9,233 nucleotides of DNA from assembly GCA_003489145.1 (NCBI GenBank), contig DNJI01000049.1, forward strand, positions 1-9,233. The letters run 5' to 3'. This DNA is from Gammaproteobacteria bacterium. Lineage in GTDB: Bacteria > Pseudomonadota > Gammaproteobacteria > PS1 > Pseudothioglobaceae. Made by a program: the position numbers and the translations under genes. The notes beneath the pieces are model-generated. The model saw only the letters and a program-made list of their open reading frames with translations. It did no database searches and was not told where the DNA came from. This document shows positions 6,527 to 9,233 of this stretch, in pieces. Positions within the stretch are counted from its first letter, which is position 1. Every line of letters starts with the position of its first letter.

Positions 6527-7987
6527 TTATTGGTGATAGTTTGGCGCTTCTTTAGTGATACTAACATCATGCACATGCGACTCCACCATACCTGCCGAGG
6601 TGACTTGTACAAACGCCGTTTCGGTACGCATTTTGTCTAGCGTTTCACAACCAGTATAACCCATCGATGATCTAACACCACCGATCATTTGGTGGATGAT
6701 AGGTCGTACAGAGCCTTTGAATGGCACGCGACCTTCAACACCTTCCGGTACTAACTTGTCTGCCTTAGAGTCTGACTGAAAATAACGATCAGAGGATCCA
6801 TGCGCTTGATTCATAGCACCAATAGAGCCCATACCGCGGTACGATTTGTATGATCGACCTTGGTAAAGCTCTACTTCACCTGGTGATTCCTCAGTACCTG
6901 CTAGCATTGAGCCAAGCATGACGCAGTAAGCACCTGCAGCAAAGGCTTTAGAAATATCACCTGAGTAGCGAATACCACCATCAGCAATCAACGGTATGCC
7001 AGTACCTTTTAGTGCATCAGCCACATCTGAGATAGCTGTAATTTGTGGTACACCGACACCAGCAACAATACGCGTGGTGCAAATACTGCCTGGGCCAATA
7101 CCAACTTTAACACAGTCTGCACCCGCTTTAACCAGATCAAGCGCTGCTGCACCGGTAGCAATATTGCCAGCAATAATATTTAAATTAGGATGTTTAGCCT
7201 TGGTTTTTGTTACTCGATCAAGTACACCTTGAGAATGACCATGTGCTGTATCAATCACAATCACATCAACACCGGCTTCAACCAATGCATCGATACGCTC
7301 ACCGGTACCAGCTGCAACACCAACGGCTGCACCAACACGTAGTTGTTCAGCATCATCTTTACAAGCATTTGGAAAATCACTAGATTTTTGAATATCTCTA
7401 ACCGTGATCATACCCAGTAGATCAAATTGATCGTTGGTGATGATCACACGCTCAATACGGTGTTGTTGTAATAGGGCTCGCACATCTGCCATATTAGTGC
7501 CTTCAGCCACAGTAATAAGTTTGTCTTGCGGTGTCATGACATTTTCGACAACTTCATCTAGTCGAGTTTCAAATCGAACATCACGGCCAGTGACTAAACC
7601 AACAATGGTATTACCATCAACCACTGGCAGGGCAGAAATATTATGTCGCTGCTGCATTTCAAAAATATCTTTAATGGTGGCTTTAGGTGAAATACTAATA
7701 GGATCTTTAATAATGCCTGATTCAAAACGCTTAACGTCACGTACCTCATTAGCCTGTTGTTCAACTGACATATTCTTATGAATAATGCCAATACCACCTT
7801 CCTGAGCGATAGCAATAGCCAATCTGGCTTCAGTGACTGTATCCATTGCCGCTGATAAAATCGGTGTATTAAGTGTGATGTTTTTAGTCAGTTGCGTTTT
7901 TAAGCTAACTTCCTTTGGCATGGTTGTTGAGTGTGCGGGCACCAAGAGTACATCGTCAAATGTTAGTGCGGTTTTGAGTAGGTTCAT
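6527..7987 (-). CDS. guaB: Inosine-5'-monophosphate dehydrogenase
   Basis: IMP dehydrogenase oxidizes IMP to XMP with NAD+, the first committed step to GMP, as a cytoplasmic tetramer. The 486 residues match the bacterial family (about 485-490). The N-terminal ALTFDDVLLVPAHST is diagnostic. A tandem CBS (Bateman) module spans about 92-205. The barrel shows VIDTAHGHS (about 245-252), the active-site loop GIGPGSICTTR with catalytic C303, ADGGIRYSGD, YRGMGSIGAM and the mobile-flap region around DRYFQ (400-404). The start at 7985-7987 is chosen over the upstream in-frame ATG at 8044, because family proteins start at MNLLKTALTFDD and AAGGAG lies 8 nt upstream. Only 1 nt separates it from the preceding gene's stop. 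guaA, the usual next gene, does not follow; a foreign-looking oxygenase does. Confidence 0.97.
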   Translation of the reverse strand: MNLLKTALTFDDVLLVPAHSTTMPKEVSLKTQLTKNITLNTPILSAAMDTVTEARLAIAIAQEGGIGIIHKNMSVEQQANEVRDVKRFESGIIKDPISISPKATIKDIFEMQQRHNISALPVVDGNTIVGLVTGRDVRFETRLDEVVENVMTPQDKLITVAEGTNMADVRALLQQHRIERVIITNDQFDLLGMITVRDIQKSSDFPNACKDDAEQLRVGAAVGVAAGTGERIDALVEAGVDVIVIDTAHGHSQGVLDRVTKTKAKHPNLNIIAGNIATGAAALDLVKAGADCVKVGIGPGSICTTRIVAGVGVPQITAISDVADALKGTGIPLIADGGIRYSGDISKAFAAGAYCVMLGSMLAGTEESPGEVELYQGRSYKSYRGMGSIGAMNQAHGSSDRYFQSDSKADKLVPEGVEGRVPFKGSVRPIIHQMIGGVRSSMGYTGCETLDKMRTETAFVQVTSAGMVESHVHDVSITKEAPNYHQ

Positions 7988-7988
7988 T

Positions 7989-8645
7989 TTAAAATCTCCT
8001 TTGATTCGAACGCCTTGGAAAGACAAAGCCCATGATAAATCCAAAAAATAAAACTAATGCGCCAACGATAAACCAGTTTCTAGAGCTGGACTCTTGGCCG
8101 GCAGTATTGTTGTTTTGCAATAGTTGAACTTCAGTTTTTAGTTGCAGCGCTTCTGTTTTGAGTTTTTCATTGTTGTGTTCAAGTTTGAGTGCATCTTTAT
8201 AAACTTGTTCAACGTGCTCTTTTTCGGCTTTTGACTTACTTGTTTGCACAGAAAGCAGTGTGTTTTTATTTTTCAATGCTTGAACTTGCGTTTCAAGTTC
8301 AGTGTTTCTTTTGCTTTGCTTGGCAATGAGTAACTTGTTGGCGTTATAAGTTTGTCTTAGTTTTTCAAGCTGTGCTTGTGCAGGTGCTTTAGAAGTTAAA
8401 TATCGAGAAATCATCCAACCAATGGTTTTTTCGTACTTAACTTTGGTCCAGCCATTTTCAGTAGATAATATTTCTAATTTGGCGCCAGAAGGTAGCATTT
8501 TTAGTAGGTTTGGCGGATCTCGTTCAATCTTGTTGCTTGAGCGCATTGGAATGTCAACCATATCTGTGACGTACACATACGACTGCGCATTCGCCAATGA
8601 ATGTGTTAATAATAGTGAACTAAATAAAAAGTGACTTAACTTCAT
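7989..8645 (-). CDS. YgiM/TIGR04211-type SH3 domain membrane protein
   Basis: The 218-residue protein has four clear parts. Residues 1-20 are a signal peptide (MKLSHFLFSSLLLTHSLANA, cleavage after ANA likely). Residues about 22-84 are a bacterial SH3 domain (YVTDMVDIPMRS, LPSGAKLEIL, GWTKVKYEKTIGWMISRYL). Residues about 88-178 are a Lys/Glu/Leu-rich coiled coil. Residues about 191-210 are a C-terminal membrane helix followed by basic RRSNQRRF. This order is that of the TIGR04211 family, which includes E. coli YgiM (about 206 residues). The N-terminal SH3 and coiled coil should be periplasmic, anchored to the inner membrane. Function is not established, and peptidoglycan or envelope contact is only suggested by the domain. 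The ATG (8643-8645) overlaps the valS TGA as ATGA and has no strong Shine-Dalgarno, implying reinitiation. Confidence 0.88.
   Translation of the reverse strand: MKLSHFLFSSLLLTHSLANAQSYVYVTDMVDIPMRSSNKIERDPPNLLKMLPSGAKLEILSTENGWTKVKYEKTIGWMISRYLTSKAPAQAQLEKLRQTYNANKLLIAKQSKRNTELETQVQALKNKNTLLSVQTSKSKAEKEHVEQVYKDALKLEHNNEKLKTEALQLKTEVQLLQNNNTAGQESSSRNWFIVGALVLFFGFIMGFVFPRRSNQRRF
7996..8001 (-). promoter_or_regulatory. Shine-Dalgarno of guaB, inside the upstream gene
   Basis: AAGGAG on the minus strand lies 8 nt before the ATG at 7987 and within the last codons of the SH3-protein gene. It decides the guaB start against the extended frame from 8044 and suggests translation of guaB is coupled to the gene before it. 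Confidence 0.8.
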
Positions 8646-9233
8646 AGTTTGGCTATTTTCTCCAATTGTGTGGATAAATCAGCAATGGAATTTTCAACCG
8701 AAGCCAGTTTTTCTTTTTCTTTATTAACCACGGCTTCAGGTGCGCCACTGACAAACTTCTCGTTGTTAAGCTTACCTGCAAATTGCGCTCTTTGTTTGTT
8801 TAATTTCTCGATTTCCTTATTAAGTCGAGCTGCCTCTTGTTCCTTGTCAATCAGCCCAGCTAATGGAATCAGCACTTTCATTTCACCGACTAGCGCTGTG
8901 GCTGATTCTGGCGCTTCATCATTAGCATTAAGCTGACTAATATTTTCCAACTTGGCCAAACTGTTTAACACCTGTGAGTGAGTATTTAAACAATGCTGGT
9001 CGCTATCATTGATATTTTGCACAAAACAAGGCAGAGGCTTTGAAGGTGGAATATTCATTTCACCACGGATTTGACGAATGCCCAAAATAAAGGTTTGTAA
9101 CCATTGCACCTCTTCTTCGGCTTTAGTAGAGATTAAATCATTTTCGATCTCAGGATAGGCCTGAGTCATTAAACTTTCACTATCCTTGCCTGTAAGTGCG
9201 CAACATTGCCCGTAAATCTCTTCGGTAATAAAT
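8642..9233 (-). CDS. valS: Valyl-tRNA synthetase, C-terminal part (gene starts beyond the window)
   Basis: The frame is open from the right edge to a TGA at 8642-8644, giving 196 residues. At the edge the reading starts FITEEIYGQ, the end of the helical anticodon-binding domain of ValRS (E. coli has FITETIWQ). Then follow EVQWLQTFILGIRQIRGEMN with IPPSKPL, the conserved segment before the C-terminal arm, and LIPLAGLIDKEQEAARLNKE. A long coiled coil follows, with FVSGAPEAVVNKEKEKL, the family's C-terminal tRNA-binding arm. The enzyme charges tRNA-Val in the cytoplasm. The protein continues in frame upstream of the Met at 9167-9169, so that Met is internal. The gene heads the minus-strand run into the SH3 gene and guaB. 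Confidence 0.96.
   Translation of the reverse strand, partial: FITEEIYGQCCALTGKDSESLMTQAYPEIENDLISTKAEEEVQWLQTFILGIRQIRGEMNIPPSKPLPCFVQNINDSDQHCLNTHSQVLNSLAKLENISQLNANDEAPESATALVGEMKVLIPLAGLIDKEQEAARLNKEIEKLNKQRAQFAGKLNNEKFVSGAPEAVVNKEKEKLASVENSIADLSTQLEKIAKL

Noticed and set aside
7434..7781. 115-residue plus-strand frame within guaB
   Set aside because: It is antisense to a strongly conserved part of guaB, is Ser/Thr/Arg-rich with no recognisable domain, and has no ribosome binding site. It is a shadow of the real gene.
7594..7815. 73-residue minus-strand frame inside guaB
   Set aside because: It overlaps the IMP dehydrogenase CBS region in another frame and has no independent support.
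7988..8044. In-frame upstream extension of guaB to an ATG at 8044
   Set aside because: It would add 19 residues not found in the family, overlap the SH3 gene, and ignore the AAGGAG spaced 8 nt from the ATG at 7987.
8642..9169. Independent 175-residue gene starting at the Met at 9169
   Set aside because: The frame stays open upstream to the window edge and reads as ValRS (FITEEIYGQ), so this is the 3' end of valS.
1..9233. CRISPR arrays, tRNA or rRNA genes, insertion sequences, long direct repeats
   Set aside because: No regularly spaced repeats, cloverleaf-like sequence, transposase motifs or terminal inverted repeats were seen on either strand.

Overview
The window looks like chromosomal housekeeping DNA from a low-to-moderate GC gammaproteobacterium. 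The evidence is the gene set: slyX, a HopJ-family gene, a RoxA/YcfD-type ribosomal oxygenase, a YgiM/TIGR04211-type SH3 protein, and gammaproteobacterial-type pnp, guaB and valS. A marine lineage or sulfur-oxidizing symbiont (SUP05/Thioglobus-like) would fit the AT-rich codon use, but that is only a guess. I see no rRNA, tRNA, CRISPR array, insertion sequence or phage gene.

Layout. Positions 1-189 (+) are the 3' end of a HopJ-family gene. It converges, with a 4-bp gap, on slyX (194-400, -). slyX overlaps the stop of an EamA/DMT transporter (397-1272, -) in an ATGA arrangement. A clear rho-independent terminator (about 1286-1311) separates these from pnp (1335-3428, -), which has a strong Shine-Dalgarno and a 196-bp noncoding leader. 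Upstream on the same strand is roxA (3625-4707, -). It diverges across 97 bp from a YdjM-type membrane-bound metal-dependent hydrolase (4805-5827, +). That gene converges on a GC-rich, frameshifted Fe(II)/2-oxoglutarate oxygenase gene (5882-6495, -). The right-hand block is a tightly packed minus-strand run, valS 3' end -> SH3/coiled-coil membrane protein -> guaB, joined by an ATGA overlap and a 1-nt gap, so probably one transcript.

Functionally the genes serve RNA turnover (PNPase), tRNA charging (ValRS), guanine nucleotide synthesis (IMP dehydrogenase) and ribosomal protein hydroxylation (RoxA), plus envelope and transport functions. The clearest anomaly is the oxygenase at 5882-6495. Its base composition (48-65% GC in sampled 60-bp stretches) is above that of its AT-rich convergent neighbour, and its reading frame is broken. 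It looks like an acquired gene that is decaying, or one carrying a sequencing error. I found no convincing new multi-gene system.
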